Assembly (NCBI RefSeq): GCF_000769655.1
Contig: NZ_CP008887.1
Span: forward strand, 62,001-126,000
Direction of reading: 5' to 3'
Source: Thermococcus eurythermalis
Lineage (GTDB): Archaea; Methanobacteriota_B; Thermococci; Thermococcales; Thermococcaceae
Length of the DNA: 64,000 nt
Under the pieces are notes generated by a model that was given only the letters and a program-made list of their open reading frames with translations, did not search any database and had not been told where the DNA came from. Shown here one piece after another: positions 24,640-33,573 of this stretch (position 1 is its first letter; every line of letters begins with the position of its first letter). The position numbers were made by a program, and so were the translations under genes.

Positions 24640-26343
24640 TCACATGTAGGCCTCAACGAGGGTCTTGCCTGCTTCGGTCAGGCTCTTGGTTCCGAGGAAG
24701 CCGAGCTGGCGGAGCATCGTCAGGGCCTTCTTTATCTCGTCGTCGCTGAGACTGAGGTGCTTCCTGATGACGTCAACTTCCTCAATCTTGTAGTCCCTTG
24801 CCTCTCCCTTCTCCTTCCATATCCTGTTGAAGGTCTCGATGTTGTCGTAGATGACCCTTAGCACGTTGTAGAGCGTCGGCGTGACGCTGAACTTGACCTT
24901 GACTATCTCCTGGAGCTTGGCGTTTTCGAGGGCTGTCTTGACCCTGTCTCCGAGCTCGGTTAGCTTGACCATACCGTTCTGGAGCTCCACGATGAAGCCC
25001 TTGGCCTCTGCCTCGCCGATTGCTCTGGTTATCTCCTTCTCTTCTCCGCCGACGTAGTCCTTCACGAGCTCAACGAGCTCGTCCCTGTGAATGTACTTCT
25101 TCCTCGGGGTCTTGGCGAGTATCGCGGCGTCGTACCTGGTGATGAACGGCTTCCTCTTGATGCTCCTGCTGAGCCTGAGGTAGAACCTGCCCTTGTCGGT
25201 TATTCCGGCCTTTACAACACCTTCCTCCTGAGCCTTTATGACCCACTCAGCGATTGGCACGTCTCCGCTCTCTGCGTAGGTTACGGCCTTCATCGCATCA
25301 GGACTAACGGTTCCGAAGTTTATGGCTTCCTTACCCCACTCGGTGAGCCAGTAGGTGTCCTTGCCCTTGACGAGTTTCCTCTCAATGAGCTCTTTGCTCT
25401 CAAGGAGGTGCAGGACGGCTCCGATGTCCTCAACCTCAACGTGCCTGGCGATTTCCTTCCCGGTCGGCAGTATGTCTGGATTTGTCCTGTACTTTTCTTC
25501 TATCTCCTTGATAGCCTTGAGGACTGCAAGCTCATCGTCGAGCAGGTAAATCGGGAGAACCTTCTTCTCAACCCTGCCCATCGCCTCATAGGTCTCCATC
25601 ATGGCCTTTCCGAACTCGGTTACGCCCTTCTCGTCGCTGAGACCCATGCTCTCAAGCTCGGCGTTGCTCTTTCCGGCCCTGAGGGCCTCAAAGTCCTCCT
25701 TCCTGAGGACTATGGCCCTCGCGAAGACCGGAATCATGTTAACAGCCTTAAGGGCGAGCCTCGCAGCGGGAGTTGTTGCAAAGGCCCTCCCCTTCTCGGT
25801 CGGCGGCGAGATGAGGAGCAACCTCATGGCTTGGAGGGCGTTGATGATGTTGTTGCCGTAAAGCCTGGAGTTCTTGAAGGTGACAAGCTCGTCGAGGGTG
25901 CCTATCTTGGGCATTCCCCTGAGGAACGAGACTATCTCCGGGGTCAGGTACACGACGGGGTGAGTCTCGCGGTAGAGCTCAAGGAGCGCCTTTCCGAACT
26001 CGGTGAGGCCGTTCTCATCGGCGAGCTTCCTCTCCTTGAGCTTTTCAAGCCAGCTCTCCGGAACCTTTCCGGTCTCCTCAAGGAGCTCAAGCATCTTCAT
26101 TATCTCGGTGTCGGCGATTAGCTCAGGGAGCTCATCGAGGTTGAGAGAATCGCTAATCTCAAGGAGCTTTCTTCCGGCATCGGTAAGCTTGATCTTCCCG
26201 CCCTCAAGCTCCGCAAAGCCGAGTATGTAGAGTTCGATCGCCCTTATCTGGAACTCCTCCGGGAGCTTGGCCTCAATCTCGGCCTGGCTTTCGGTCTTCT
26301 TCATCTCCCTGAGTATCTCAATGTGCCTCCTCTTCAGGTACAT
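24640..26343 (-). CDS. DUF505-type protein with repeated winged-helix modules
   Basis: A 567-residue protein composed of repeating helical units, each closing with a winged-helix end signature: LTDAGRKLLEI, LTEFGKALLEL, VTEFGKAMMET, LTEWGKEAINF, ITDKGRFYLRL, LTELGDRVKTA and LTEAGKTLVEA. About seven copies are visible. This matches my recollection of archaeal DUF505, of unknown function, probably nucleic-acid or protein binding. ATG 26343 has GGAGGGGATAGG upstream; a strong promoter GAAAGTTTTAAAAAC lies near 26403-26420. It precedes tbp on the same strand by 135 bp, with a separate tbp promoter between. Confidence 0.75.
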   Translation of the reverse strand: MYLKRRHIEILREMKKTESQAEIEAKLPEEFQIRAIELYILGFAELEGGKIKLTDAGRKLLEISDSLNLDELPELIADTEIMKMLELLEETGKVPESWLEKLKERKLADENGLTEFGKALLELYRETHPVVYLTPEIVSFLRGMPKIGTLDELVTFKNSRLYGNNIINALQAMRLLLISPPTEKGRAFATTPAARLALKAVNMIPVFARAIVLRKEDFEALRAGKSNAELESMGLSDEKGVTEFGKAMMETYEAMGRVEKKVLPIYLLDDELAVLKAIKEIEEKYRTNPDILPTGKEIARHVEVEDIGAVLHLLESKELIERKLVKGKDTYWLTEWGKEAINFGTVSPDAMKAVTYAESGDVPIAEWVIKAQEEGVVKAGITDKGRFYLRLSRSIKRKPFITRYDAAILAKTPRKKYIHRDELVELVKDYVGGEEKEITRAIGEAEAKGFIVELQNGMVKLTELGDRVKTALENAKLQEIVKVKFSVTPTLYNVLRVIYDNIETFNRIWKEKGEARDYKIEEVDVIRKHLSLSDDEIKKALTMLRQLGFLGTKSLTEAGKTLVEAYM

Positions 26344-26449
26344 CCTATCCCCTCCTTATCAGTTTTTAATGCTTGAAAGACCGGCCCATTTTAGAAACAT
26401 GAAGTTTTTAAAACTTTCGGTAACTAAAAAGATTCAAAAAATAAAGGGC

Positions 26450-27295
26450 TCACTTGCCACTGCCCTCCTGCTTAACGGGGTAGGGCATGAACTCTACCGT
26501 CCCTCTCTGCCTGATGGGCTGTTTGTAGAGCTCCATCAGCGCGTAGACTTCTTCAGGCACGTCCGTCTCCACGTGAAGTCCGAGCTCCTTAGCCTGCTCG
26601 TAGGTTATTGGATAGTCGTGCGTCCACCTACCCTCGGTGAGTATCTGGGCGAGTTCCCTCGCCTTCTCCTCTCCATACCTGTCCTTGAGCAGGTAGAACA
26701 CGAAGTCCCGCACCTGTTTTATGGCCTTCTCGGCAACGTCTGCAAGGATAAGTGTCTGATCGTCTACCTTGTCTGCACCTTTCTTCTCAACGGCTCTGAT
26801 GATGCTCGGGGCCGGATATTGTCCCAGCTGGGGGTCAACCGGCCCAAGAACGGCGTGTGGATCCATTATTATCTTGTCGGCGGCGAGTGCTATCAGCGTG
26901 CCACCGCTCATGGCGTAGTGGGGGATTATAACGCGCGTCTCGGCAGGGTGGTCTTTCAATGCCCTTGCTATCTGGGTGGCGGCAAGAACGAGACCGCCGG
27001 GCGTGTGGATTATAAGGTCTATTGGCTTGTCCTTCGGTGCCGCCCTTATCGCCCTGAGGACTTCCTCACTGTCCTCGACACTGATGAACTTATAAACGGG
27101 GATTCCAAAGAGCCCTATACTCTCCTGCCTGTGTATCATGGTTATGACCGTCGAACCGCGTTTTCTGGAAAGCTGCTGGAGCATTTTGGCCCTCGCTACC
27201 TGCAGCCCCCTGTACTGCATCTGCGGCCACAACAGCAGATACATGAAGAACAGCCACCACAGGAGCGAGCCGAAAAATCCGCTCAGCGGATCCAT
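26450..27295 (-). CDS. Membrane-anchored ClpP/SppA-class serine protease, SDH family
   Basis: A 281-residue protein with one N-terminal transmembrane helix (GSLLWWLFFMYLLLWP), then a crotonase/ClpP-fold domain. Motifs: DLIIHTPGGLVLAATQIA, and the nucleophile Ser in HYAMSGGTLIALAADKIIM with DPHAVLGPVDPQLG. This is the serine dehydrogenase proteinase / SppA-like family (PF01972), active on membrane proteins. ATG 27295 has GAGGTGA 6 nt upstream; the open frame upstream lacks an RBS. A T-rich tract follows the stop. It is divergent from 27418. Confidence 0.85.
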   Translation of the reverse strand: MDPLSGFFGSLLWWLFFMYLLLWPQMQYRGLQVARAKMLQQLSRKRGSTVITMIHRQESIGLFGIPVYKFISVEDSEEVLRAIRAAPKDKPIDLIIHTPGGLVLAATQIARALKDHPAETRVIIPHYAMSGGTLIALAADKIIMDPHAVLGPVDPQLGQYPAPSIIRAVEKKGADKVDDQTLILADVAEKAIKQVRDFVFYLLKDRYGEEKARELAQILTEGRWTHDYPITYEQAKELGLHVETDVPEEVYALMELYKQPIRQRGTVEFMPYPVKQEGSGK

Positions 27296-27417
27296 AGCCT
27301 TCACCTCACTGGTTTTGACACTGTCTTTACGCTTTTCCAATATTTAAAGACTTTGTAACTTTGTACGCAACAGGGCAGGTTTATAAGCAGTTCGTGCAAC
27401 CCTCTCCAGGTGAGACT

Positions 27418-27846
27418 ATGAGAAACACGATAGTGTTAGTTAGAACGGACAACTTCCAGAAGGCGAGTATTGCGCTGGCCGACCTCGTGAGATACGGTGG
27501 CATGAAGATTCGCGGTGACCCGAGAATCATACCCCCCGCGCTCTCTGACTGGGCCTTTGAGAAGATAAGCGGCGAGAAGCCGAGGAAGCGCTTTAAGGCC
27601 CACGTCGTTGCCCAGATTGACCTCCCCCCAAGGAAGGCCATCGGCAGGCTGATGGACATCCACCCGCCTGCCCATGTGTTGGTAATACCACCGGACACAG
27701 AGGTCTGGGAAGAGCTCATGCGCCTGTGGGGCACCTTCGAGAAGCTCAGGGGCTTCCACCCGCCGAAGAAGACTAAAGCCGAGGAAGTCAAGAGAAAGGC
27801 CGAGAAGCGGAAGGAAAAGGAAGAGTGGGAGTTCGAGGAGCTTTAG
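27418..27846 (+). CDS. Conserved archaeal hypothetical, DUF356-like
   Basis: A 142-residue basic protein starting MRNTIVLVRTDNFQKASIAL; ATG 27418 has AGGTGAG upstream and TATA AGGTTTATAAGC at about 27379-27390. The blocks GRLMDIHPPAHVLVIPPDTE and VWEELMRLWG resemble DUF356 as I remember it from methanogens. The C-terminus is a Lys/Glu-rich helix, probably flexible or RNA-binding. Function unknown. It ends 3 bp from the convergent aMBF1 gene. Confidence 0.65.
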   Translation: MRNTIVLVRTDNFQKASIALADLVRYGGMKIRGDPRIIPPALSDWAFEKISGEKPRKRFKAHVVAQIDLPPRKAIGRLMDIHPPAHVLVIPPDTEVWEELMRLWGTFEKLRGFHPPKKTKAEEVKRKAEKRKEKEEWEFEEL

Positions 27847-27849
27847 TTT

Positions 27850-28383
27850 TCACTTCTTCCTCTTCCTTATCCTGATATTGGCGATGTCCCCGAGGGTCGG
27901 TTCGTAGTCCTTGGGGATAACCTTCTTCTCAGTTATCTCTTCTCCGCTGGTCTCGATGAGCGTTATTTTGAAGTACTTCTCAAGCTTCCGGGCCTCCTTA
28001 ATGGTTGGCTCACGGTAGCCGTGCGCTATGGCTCTCAAATCGTTCACCGAAAGTCCAATCTCGTGGGACAGCTCCTCGTAGCTCTTGCCGGAGCGCTGTA
28101 TTGCCTTGTAGACCCTCTCGGCGAAGTCCTCGACTATTTCCTCGGTGTAGAGCGGTCTCTCGCGGTAGGGTTTCGGCTCCCTCTTCGGCCTTGGGGCTGG
28201 GGCTACCCTCCTCCTCGGCTCCCTTCCCGTGGGCATTATGCTGAAGCCGGACTTCTTTCGGCCGTACTTCTCGTAACAGCGGTCGCAGACAAGAACCTCG
28301 GCACCTTCGAGCCTTATCCTGTGGCCAGGACCCTTTATTGGGGCCCCACAGATCTCGCAGTAGCGGGGCTTGGCCTTGCTCAT
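27850..28383 (-). CDS. Multiprotein bridging factor aMBF1
   Basis: A 177-residue archaeal MBF1. The N-terminal zinc ribbon has YCEICGAPIKG and VLVCDRCYEKYG; a Pro/Arg-rich linker follows; then the Cro-type HTH: EDFAERVYKAIQRSGKSYEE, LSHEIGLSVNDLRAIAHGYR. In archaea aMBF1 binds ribosomes and may act in translation rather than transcription (known from Sulfolobus work). ATG 28383 has GGTGG at 5 nt; the in-frame upstream GTG lacks one. Confidence 0.92.
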   Translation of the reverse strand: MSKAKPRYCEICGAPIKGPGHRIRLEGAEVLVCDRCYEKYGRKKSGFSIMPTGREPRRRVAPAPRPKREPKPYRERPLYTEEIVEDFAERVYKAIQRSGKSYEELSHEIGLSVNDLRAIAHGYREPTIKEARKLEKYFKITLIETSGEEITEKKVIPKDYEPTLGDIANIRIRKRKK

Positions 28384-28454
28384 AGCTACCACCTTCTTGC
28401 TCCACTAAAGGCTTGGGGGTCAGGCTTTTTAAATCCCACCCCCAATTTAAACTG

Positions 28455-28934
28455 ATGACAGAGAGGGAAGAAGTAAAGATAGAGAAGCTTCAGAAGCTCG
28501 ACCAGAGCACTCTGGAACGGCTCGTTGAGATATACATGCGGGGCTATGAGGGAATGCGCGAGTACGGCGGTGAAGGGGAGAGCTACGCGAAGCGCTACCT
28601 CCACTGGTGCTGGGGCAAGGCCAGGGATGGCTTTTTTGTTGCAAAGGTCGGCGACGAAATAGCGGGCTTCATAGTCTGCGACAACGACTGGTATAGCAAG
28701 TACGAGGGCAGAACCGTCGGGGCAATCCACGAGTTCGTCGTTGATAAAAAGTTCCAGGGGAAGGGGATAGGTCACAAGCTGATGAAAAAGTGCCTCGAAT
28801 ATCTCAGCGGAAAAGATATTGAGCTCTGGGTCGGCGAGAAGAACGAGCGGGCAAAGAGGTTTTACGAGGAGTACGGTTTCAGAGAGGTCGGAAAGCACGG
28901 CATCTGGGTGAGGATGGTTAGAAGGAAAAGGTGA
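28455..28934 (+). CDS. GNAT-family N-acetyltransferase
   Basis: A 159-residue GNAT enzyme. The acetyl-CoA loop is in VVDKKFQGKGIGHKLMKKCL (Q/R-x-x-G-x-G/A), with a preceding beta strand pair GFFVAKVGDEIAGFIVCDND and the C-terminal NERAKRFYEEYGFREVGK. The substrate is unknown. ATG 28455 has no Shine-Dalgarno, but a TATA (TTTTTAAATCC) lies about 26 bp upstream, so the mRNA is probably leaderless. Confidence 0.88.
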   Translation: MTEREEVKIEKLQKLDQSTLERLVEIYMRGYEGMREYGGEGESYAKRYLHWCWGKARDGFFVAKVGDEIAGFIVCDNDWYSKYEGRTVGAIHEFVVDKKFQGKGIGHKLMKKCLEYLSGKDIELWVGEKNERAKRFYEEYGFREVGKHGIWVRMVRRKR

Positions 28935-29014
28935 TAAGTGAGTAAGGAAAAGTGGTTTTATCGGTGGTTGCAATGCCGTGCATTCATCCGCCAAGTCCCG
29001 ACAAGGTGAGGAAC

Positions 29015-29263
29015 ATGAAAGAGGAGAGCTTCATTAGAGATGGGAAAGGAAAGCTCAGGGTCACGATAGAAGGAAGTGAAACCCTCGAAACGACGATGAG
29101 CGGAAGGCTGAAGAGCGTTGAAGAAGTCGCGGAGATGCTCGGCGTCGAGGTCAAGGACGGGAAGATAGACGCGGTAGTTGACGGCGTGAAGGTCAGGATG
29201 GAGAAAGGAAAGCTTGAGCTTGAGTTCGAGAACGGGGACAAGATGAAGATTGAAAAGGCATGA
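29015..29263 (+). CDS. Small hypothetical protein (82 aa)
   Basis: Starts MKEESFIRDGKGKLRVTIEG at ATG 29015 with GGTGAGG 4 nt upstream. It continues as alternating strand and turn (VKDGKIDAVVDGVKVRMEKG, KLELEFENGDKMKIEKA) with one helix (LKSVEEVAEMLGVEV), looking like a small beta-rich domain. No motif is recognised. It follows the GNAT gene by 80 bp. Confidence 0.6.
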   Translation: MKEESFIRDGKGKLRVTIEGSETLETTMSGRLKSVEEVAEMLGVEVKDGKIDAVVDGVKVRMEKGKLELEFENGDKMKIEKA

Positions 29264-29368
29264 CGGCCTCTGCTTCTTTTTGATTTGCTTGGCCGACGGC
29301 ACACTGGGATACAACAATCCTTCTAAAACCCGAGAACAGGAAAACAAAAGAGGAGTAGAGTATTAAAA

Positions 29369-29383
29369 GGGCGAAAAGCGCCC
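29369..29383 (-). terminator. Hairpin terminator of the mevalonate cluster
   Basis: On the minus strand GGGCG-CTTTT-CGCCC is followed by TTTTAATAC, just past the stop codon at 29385. The rest of the spacer 29264-29368 shows no ORF or RNA gene. Confidence 0.6.
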
Positions 29384-29384
29384 C

Positions 29385-29789
29385 TCACTTCACTGGAGGC
29401 CTGAACTTGTAGCCGTAGAGGATAATTCCGTCCTCCTCGAACTCCCGTATCTTCTTGGTGACGACCTCGACCTCCATGCCGAAGTCTATCTCCTCCGGGT
29501 CAACGTCGGTCAGCTGGGCGAGGACTATCGGGCCATCCTCAAGCTGGACGAGGGCAAGCGGGTAGGGCTTGTAGTACTCGAACCCGCTCGGTGGGTTCCT
29601 CACTATCGTCCAGCTGATGACCTTGCCCTTTCCGCTGAACTCGTATTCCTCAACGTTTCTTGAGCCACATACGGGGCAAACCTGCCTGTGCGGGAAGAAG
29701 ACGTGGCCGTTCTCACACTTTCCACCTATGAGGCGGTACTTCTCGCGGAAGTGCCTCCAGTAGCGGGAAACCTGCATCGGGCGGCTCAT
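29385..29789 (-). CDS. DUF35 OB-fold zinc-ribbon protein of the HMG-CoA synthase complex
   Basis: A 134-residue protein with an N-terminal rubredoxin-like zinc ribbon (GGKCENGHVFFPHRQVCPVC) and a C-terminal OB fold (GKGKVISWTIVRNPPSGFEY). In archaea it bridges acetoacetyl-CoA thiolase and HMG-CoA synthase in a channelling complex. Order HMGS, thiolase, DUF35 fits this. ATG 29789 has AGGAGGGTG upstream, formed by the end of the thiolase gene; GTG 29795 is an alternative. Confidence 0.9.
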   Translation of the reverse strand: MSRPMQVSRYWRHFREKYRLIGGKCENGHVFFPHRQVCPVCGSRNVEEYEFSGKGKVISWTIVRNPPSGFEYYKPYPLALVQLEDGPIVLAQLTDVDPEEIDFGMEVEVVTKKIREFEEDGIILYGYKFRPPVK

Positions 29790-29791
29790 TT

Positions 29792-30952
29792 TCACACCCT
29801 CCTGAATATGCTAACGGTTATGTTCGAGCCGGTTCCACCGATGTTCTGGGTGAGGCCAACCTCAGCGTCGGGAACCTGGCTTGGCGCCTCACCGCGCAGC
29901 TGGAGCACTGCTTCGACCGTCTGATAAACGCCGGTGGCTCCAACCGGGTGGCCCCTCGCTTTTAGTCCGCCCATCGTCTGTATCGGGTAGTCCGCGTCAA
30001 TCGCTATCTGGCCCTCCTTGGCGAGCTTTGCCCCCTCACCCTTCTTCGCGACGCCGAGGGCTTCCAAGCTGAGCGCGGCCATGATTGTGAAGGCGTCGTG
30101 AACCTCAAAGAAGTCGATGTTCTTCGGCTCGACGCCGGCCATCTTGTAGGCCCTCTCGGCGGCAATCTTTGCGGCCTTGAGGGTGAGCAGGTCTTCCCTG
30201 TTGGCGAGGTTAATGGTGTCTATCGCCCTTCCCATTCCAGCAACTTCGACCCACTTCTCCTTCGGGACGCCGAGCTCCTCCGCCTTCTCGGGCGTGGTGA
30301 TTATGACGGCGGCGGCACCGTCGCAGACTGGCGAAGCGTCGAAGAGCTTGAGCGGGTCGGCTATGTAGGGGCTCTTGAGAACAGTCTCGACCTTAATGGG
30401 CCTCTTGAACATCGCATAGGGGTTCTTGGCTCCGTTGGCGTGAGCGTTGACCGCGAAGAGCGCAAGGTCTTCCTCGGTGTAGCCGTAGGTCTTCATGTAG
30501 TAGCGCATCACGAGCGCGTTCAAAGCCACGAAGCTCGCCCCGTGGAAGAGCTCCCACTCGGCGTCGGCCGCGTATCCGAGGTACCGGGTGGTGTCGCTCG
30601 GCCAGGCGTCGGTCATCTTTTCAATGCCAACGACAGCGACAACATCCTCCAGCCCGCTGAGGACGGCCTTAACACCTTCCTGAACAGCGGCACCGCCAGA
30701 TGCACAGGCAGCCTCGATTTTAACTGCCGGAATGTTGCCGAGGCCGGCCCAGTCGGCTATTAGCGCACCGAGGTTCTCCTGCTCCACAAGGGGGCCGGAT
30801 ATCATGTTTCCGACGTAGAGGGAGTCAACCTTGTCAATCCCGGCGTCGTCCATCGCGTTGAGGAGCGCCTCGACTGCGAGGTCCCTAAGCCCGAGCTTCC
30901 AGTGCTCACCAACCGGGGTCATACCGGCACCGATTATGACTGCCTTCCTCAT
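29792..30952 (-). CDS. Acetoacetyl-CoA thiolase (acetyl-CoA C-acetyltransferase)
   Basis: A 386-residue archaeal thiolase that condenses two acetyl-CoA, the first step of the mevalonate pathway. The active-site Cys is in IEAACASGGAAVQEGVKAVL near residue 80; the catalytic His is in FFEVHDAFTIMAALSLEALG; the C-terminal motif is GGLKARGHPVGATGVYQ. The usual second Cys near the C-terminus is replaced, as in SCP2-like archaeal thiolases. ATG 30952 has GAGGTGG upstream; GTG 30961 is possible. It sits 10 bp after HMG-CoA synthase. Confidence 0.93.
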   Translation of the reverse strand: MRKAVIIGAGMTPVGEHWKLGLRDLAVEALLNAMDDAGIDKVDSLYVGNMISGPLVEQENLGALIADWAGLGNIPAVKIEAACASGGAAVQEGVKAVLSGLEDVVAVVGIEKMTDAWPSDTTRYLGYAADAEWELFHGASFVALNALVMRYYMKTYGYTEEDLALFAVNAHANGAKNPYAMFKRPIKVETVLKSPYIADPLKLFDASPVCDGAAAVIITTPEKAEELGVPKEKWVEVAGMGRAIDTINLANREDLLTLKAAKIAAERAYKMAGVEPKNIDFFEVHDAFTIMAALSLEALGVAKKGEGAKLAKEGQIAIDADYPIQTMGGLKARGHPVGATGVYQTVEAVLQLRGEAPSQVPDAEVGLTQNIGGTGSNITVSIFRRV

Positions 30953-30962
30953 CTCGACCACC

Positions 30963-32015
30963 TCACACTATGTACTTCCTCCTCGCCTTCGCGTAGAGGG
31001 CGTAGTCGATGTACTTCTTCCTGTTCACGTAGTCCATGGTCTTTGGAGCTAGGTCGCGCTTCTCCTCAATGGCGTCCTGGACGACAACGCTGAAGGCGTC
31101 GCTTCCAGCGCCAGAACCGAAGGAGACCCACAGAATCCTGTCGCCGGGCTTGGCTATGTCGAGAACCGCTGAAACGCCGACCATAGTGGCACCACTGTAG
31201 GTGTTTCCAATCTTGCCGGTGAGCAGGCCGGGGAGAACCTTCTCCTTTGGGATTCCAAGGATTTTCGCGACGGTGAGCGGGAACTTGACGTTCGGCTGGT
31301 GGAAGACGGCGTAGTCGAAGTCGTTGACTGTAAGGCCAAGCTCCTCCATGAGGGTCTTGGCCGCGTTGATTATGTGGTGGAAGTAAGCAGGCTCACCGGT
31401 GAAGCGGTTTCCGTGCCTCGGGTAGTGCTCGTGCTGGCGCCTCCAGAAGTCTGGTGTGTCCGTAACGTAGGAGTAGCTTCCCTCGAAGTAGGCAACCGTC
31501 TCGGAGCTCTTGGGACCAACTATGAAGGCGGCACCTCCGGCTCCGGCAGTGAACTCAAGGTGGTCTCCCGGCCTTCCCTGGGCGGTGTCGGCACCGATGG
31601 CCATCGCGTAGTCGGCCATCTCTGAACCTACGAAGCTGATGGCAGTCTGCAAAGCCTCGGTTCCGGCCTTACAGGCGAACTCGAAGTCGGCCGTGCTGAC
31701 GTCTGGCGTTGCTCCGATTGCCTCGGCTATAACCGTTCCGGTCGGCTTTACCGCGTAGGGCTTGCTCTCCGAGCCGAACCAGACCGCCCTTATGAGCTTG
31801 GGGTCAATGCCTGCCCTCTTGAGAGCGTTTCTGGCGGCTTCGAGCCCTATGGTGAGCGCGTCCTCGTCGAGGCCGGGAACGGCCTTCTCCTCGATTGGAA
31901 AGCTCGAAACACCCCAGACCCTTCCTATCTCCTCGGCCTTGATTCTATACACCGGAACGTAGGCACCGTAGCCGACGATGCCCACTTCCCTCTTCGGCTT
32001 CAGAAGTTTCCTCAT
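30963..32015 (-). CDS. Hydroxymethylglutaryl-CoA synthase
   Basis: A 350-residue enzyme making HMG-CoA from acetoacetyl-CoA and acetyl-CoA for isoprenoid lipids. Archaeal HMGS motifs: [20 protein letters not shown] at the N-terminus, the nucleophile Cys in [40 protein letters not shown] (catalytic His), and [22 protein letters not shown] 32015 has GGTGATG upstream. The promoter GGCTTTTATAAGGCC lies at about 32065-32080. It is the first gene of the three-gene cluster. Confidence 0.94.
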   Translation of the reverse strand: MRKLLKPKREVGIVGYGAYVPVYRIKAEEIGRVWGVSSFPIEEKAVPGLDEDALTIGLEAARNALKRAGIDPKLIRAVWFGSESKPYAVKPTGTVIAEAIGATPDVSTADFEFACKAGTEALQTAISFVGSEMADYAMAIGADTAQGRPGDHLEFTAGAGGAAFIVGPKSSETVAYFEGSYSYVTDTPDFWRRQHEHYPRHGNRFTGEPAYFHHIINAAKTLMEELGLTVNDFDYAVFHQPNVKFPLTVAKILGIPKEKVLPGLLTGKIGNTYSGATMVGVSAVLDIAKPGDRILWVSFGSGAGSDAFSVVVQDAIEEKRDLAPKTMDYVNRKKYIDYALYAKARRKYIV

Positions 32016-32163
32016 GGGCATCACCTACAAACGCTTGAACGTGACTTCGCCAAAGGTTAAATAGGGCCTTATAAAAGCCTTTCGGTGAAAGTAAAAGGAG
32101 TTTTCGGCAATCAGCGATAGAAACCGCTATATACCACTGGACAAAATTAAAACTGGTGATTGC

Positions 32164-32832
32164 ATGAAGTACGAAATTAAACACCGGCCGAGCTTCTCGG
32201 TGCTTGAGGTTGAGCTCAACACTGGAGAGAGCATTCAGGCCGAGAGCGGGGCCATGGTCTATATGAGCCCCACGATAAAGCTCGAGACGAAAGCAAAAGG
32301 TGGCATCTTTGGGGCGCTGAAGCGCTCAATGCTCGGCGGCGAGAGCTTCTTCATAAACACGTTCCGTGCCGAAGGAGGGCCCGGAACCGTGGGGCTTGCC
32401 CCACCGTATCCTGGAGACATTGAGGCCTTTGAGCTCGATGGAACGCTCTACGCACAGAGCGGTGCCTTTCTAGCCAGCAGTGAGGGAATAAGTATAGACA
32501 CGAAATGGGGAGGGGCGAAAACGTTCTTCGGCAGGGAAGGACTGTTCCTCCTCAAAATGAGCGGAAGGGGACTGGTATTCCTCTCAAGCTTTGGGGCCAT
32601 AGTCAGAAAGGAGCTCCACAACGAGCGCTTTATCATAGACACAGGACACCTCGTGGCCTTCAGCGAGGGCCTGGACTTCACGGTGAAGCGGGTCGGCGGA
32701 CTGAAGAGCACTCTCCTCAGCGGAGAAGGGCTTGTTGCCGAGTTCTACGGCACCGGGACTCTGTACATACAGACGAGGAGTATGGACGGTTTCCTGAGCT
32801 GGATAATCCCGAACCTGCCAAAAAGGGATTGA
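32164..32832 (+). CDS. AIM24 / TIGR00266 family protein
   Basis: A 222-residue all-beta protein: MKYEIKHRPSFSVLEVELNT, GESIQAESGAMVYMSPTIKL, LKRSMLGGESFFINTFRAEG, and a C-terminal LYIQTRSMDGFLSWI. This is the AIM24/TIGR00266 pattern, proteins of unknown molecular role. Copies with GESFF occur in all domains of life. ATG 32164 has GGTGATT upstream, and TATA GCTATATACC lies at about 32132-32141. It is divergent from the mevalonate cluster. Confidence 0.85.
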   Translation: MKYEIKHRPSFSVLEVELNTGESIQAESGAMVYMSPTIKLETKAKGGIFGALKRSMLGGESFFINTFRAEGGPGTVGLAPPYPGDIEAFELDGTLYAQSGAFLASSEGISIDTKWGGAKTFFGREGLFLLKMSGRGLVFLSSFGAIVRKELHNERFIIDTGHLVAFSEGLDFTVKRVGGLKSTLLSGEGLVAEFYGTGTLYIQTRSMDGFLSWIIPNLPKRD

Positions 32833-32887
32833 TGCTCCGATTTTCTTTTCAAAATTTAAAGGGCCTAAAAGTTCAAAAAGGAAAGCC

Positions 32888-33568
32888 TCAAGGCTTCCTC
32901 ACTACGAACAGCGCGTGGTCTTTCTCGTAGGGCTCAAGGGAAAGCCTCTCGACGACCTCAAAGTAGCTCGCGAGCTCCCTCTCAACCTCCTTGAAGACCT
33001 GCTCCGGCTCCTTGGTGACGTCAATGCTCCTGCTCTTGACCGAAATCATGCCGTAGCCGCCGCTCTTGAGGAACACCTTGGCGTTGTCGATGAGGATTTT
33101 CGCCTGAGTCGGCTGGGCAACGTCCTCGAAGATGACGTCAACTTTTGGAACGAGTGCGCGGTAGCCTTCGGGCTTGGTAGCATCGCCGAGTATCGGGACG
33201 ATGTTCCTCCTATCCTCGACTATCGGGACGAGCTCCCTGAGAACCCTCGGCGAGAACTCGACGCCGAATATCTTGCCCTCCCAGCCAACGATGTCGCTGA
33301 CGTGGGAAGCGGTGGTTCCGCTCGCTATTCCGAGGTAGAGCACCGTTGAGCCGGGCTTAATCGGAAAGTTCTTGAGGCCGTTGAGTATTGCCGCACCGAG
33401 CTTTGAACGGCTCGGGTTCCAAATCCTGTACTCCCCGCCCTCGAACTTGATAACCCTCTCCCCGTAAACCCTCTGGCCGGGGACGAGGTTCTTGGTGGCT
33501 ATCTTCTCACTCCCGTCGTCGTCAATGACTATGTAAACGCCCGGGAACCTGTGCTTCTTAACCTTCAT
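32888..33568 (-). CDS. flpA: Fibrillarin-like rRNA/tRNA 2'-O-methyltransferase
   Basis: A 226-residue SAM-dependent methyltransferase, the catalytic subunit of C/D sRNPs. Motifs: [20 protein letters not shown] (SAM loop), [31 protein letters not shown], and [20 protein letters not shown]. It ends with the fibrillarin sequence [13 protein letters not shown]. It is 5 bp downstream of Nop5, its partner, in one operon. C/D sRNA candidates occur elsewhere in this window. Confidence 0.96.
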   Translation of the reverse strand: MKVKKHRFPGVYIVIDDDGSEKIATKNLVPGQRVYGERVIKFEGGEYRIWNPSRSKLGAAILNGLKNFPIKPGSTVLYLGIASGTTASHVSDIVGWEGKIFGVEFSPRVLRELVPIVEDRRNIVPILGDATKPEGYRALVPKVDVIFEDVAQPTQAKILIDNAKVFLKSGGYGMISVKSRSIDVTKEPEQVFKEVERELASYFEVVERLSLEPYEKDHALFVVRKP

Positions 33569-33573
33569 CTACC

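Noticed and set aside
25087-26121. 344-codon plus-strand frame opposite the DUF505-type gene
   Set aside because: Antisense shadow of a high-GC coding region; no motif, no RBS.
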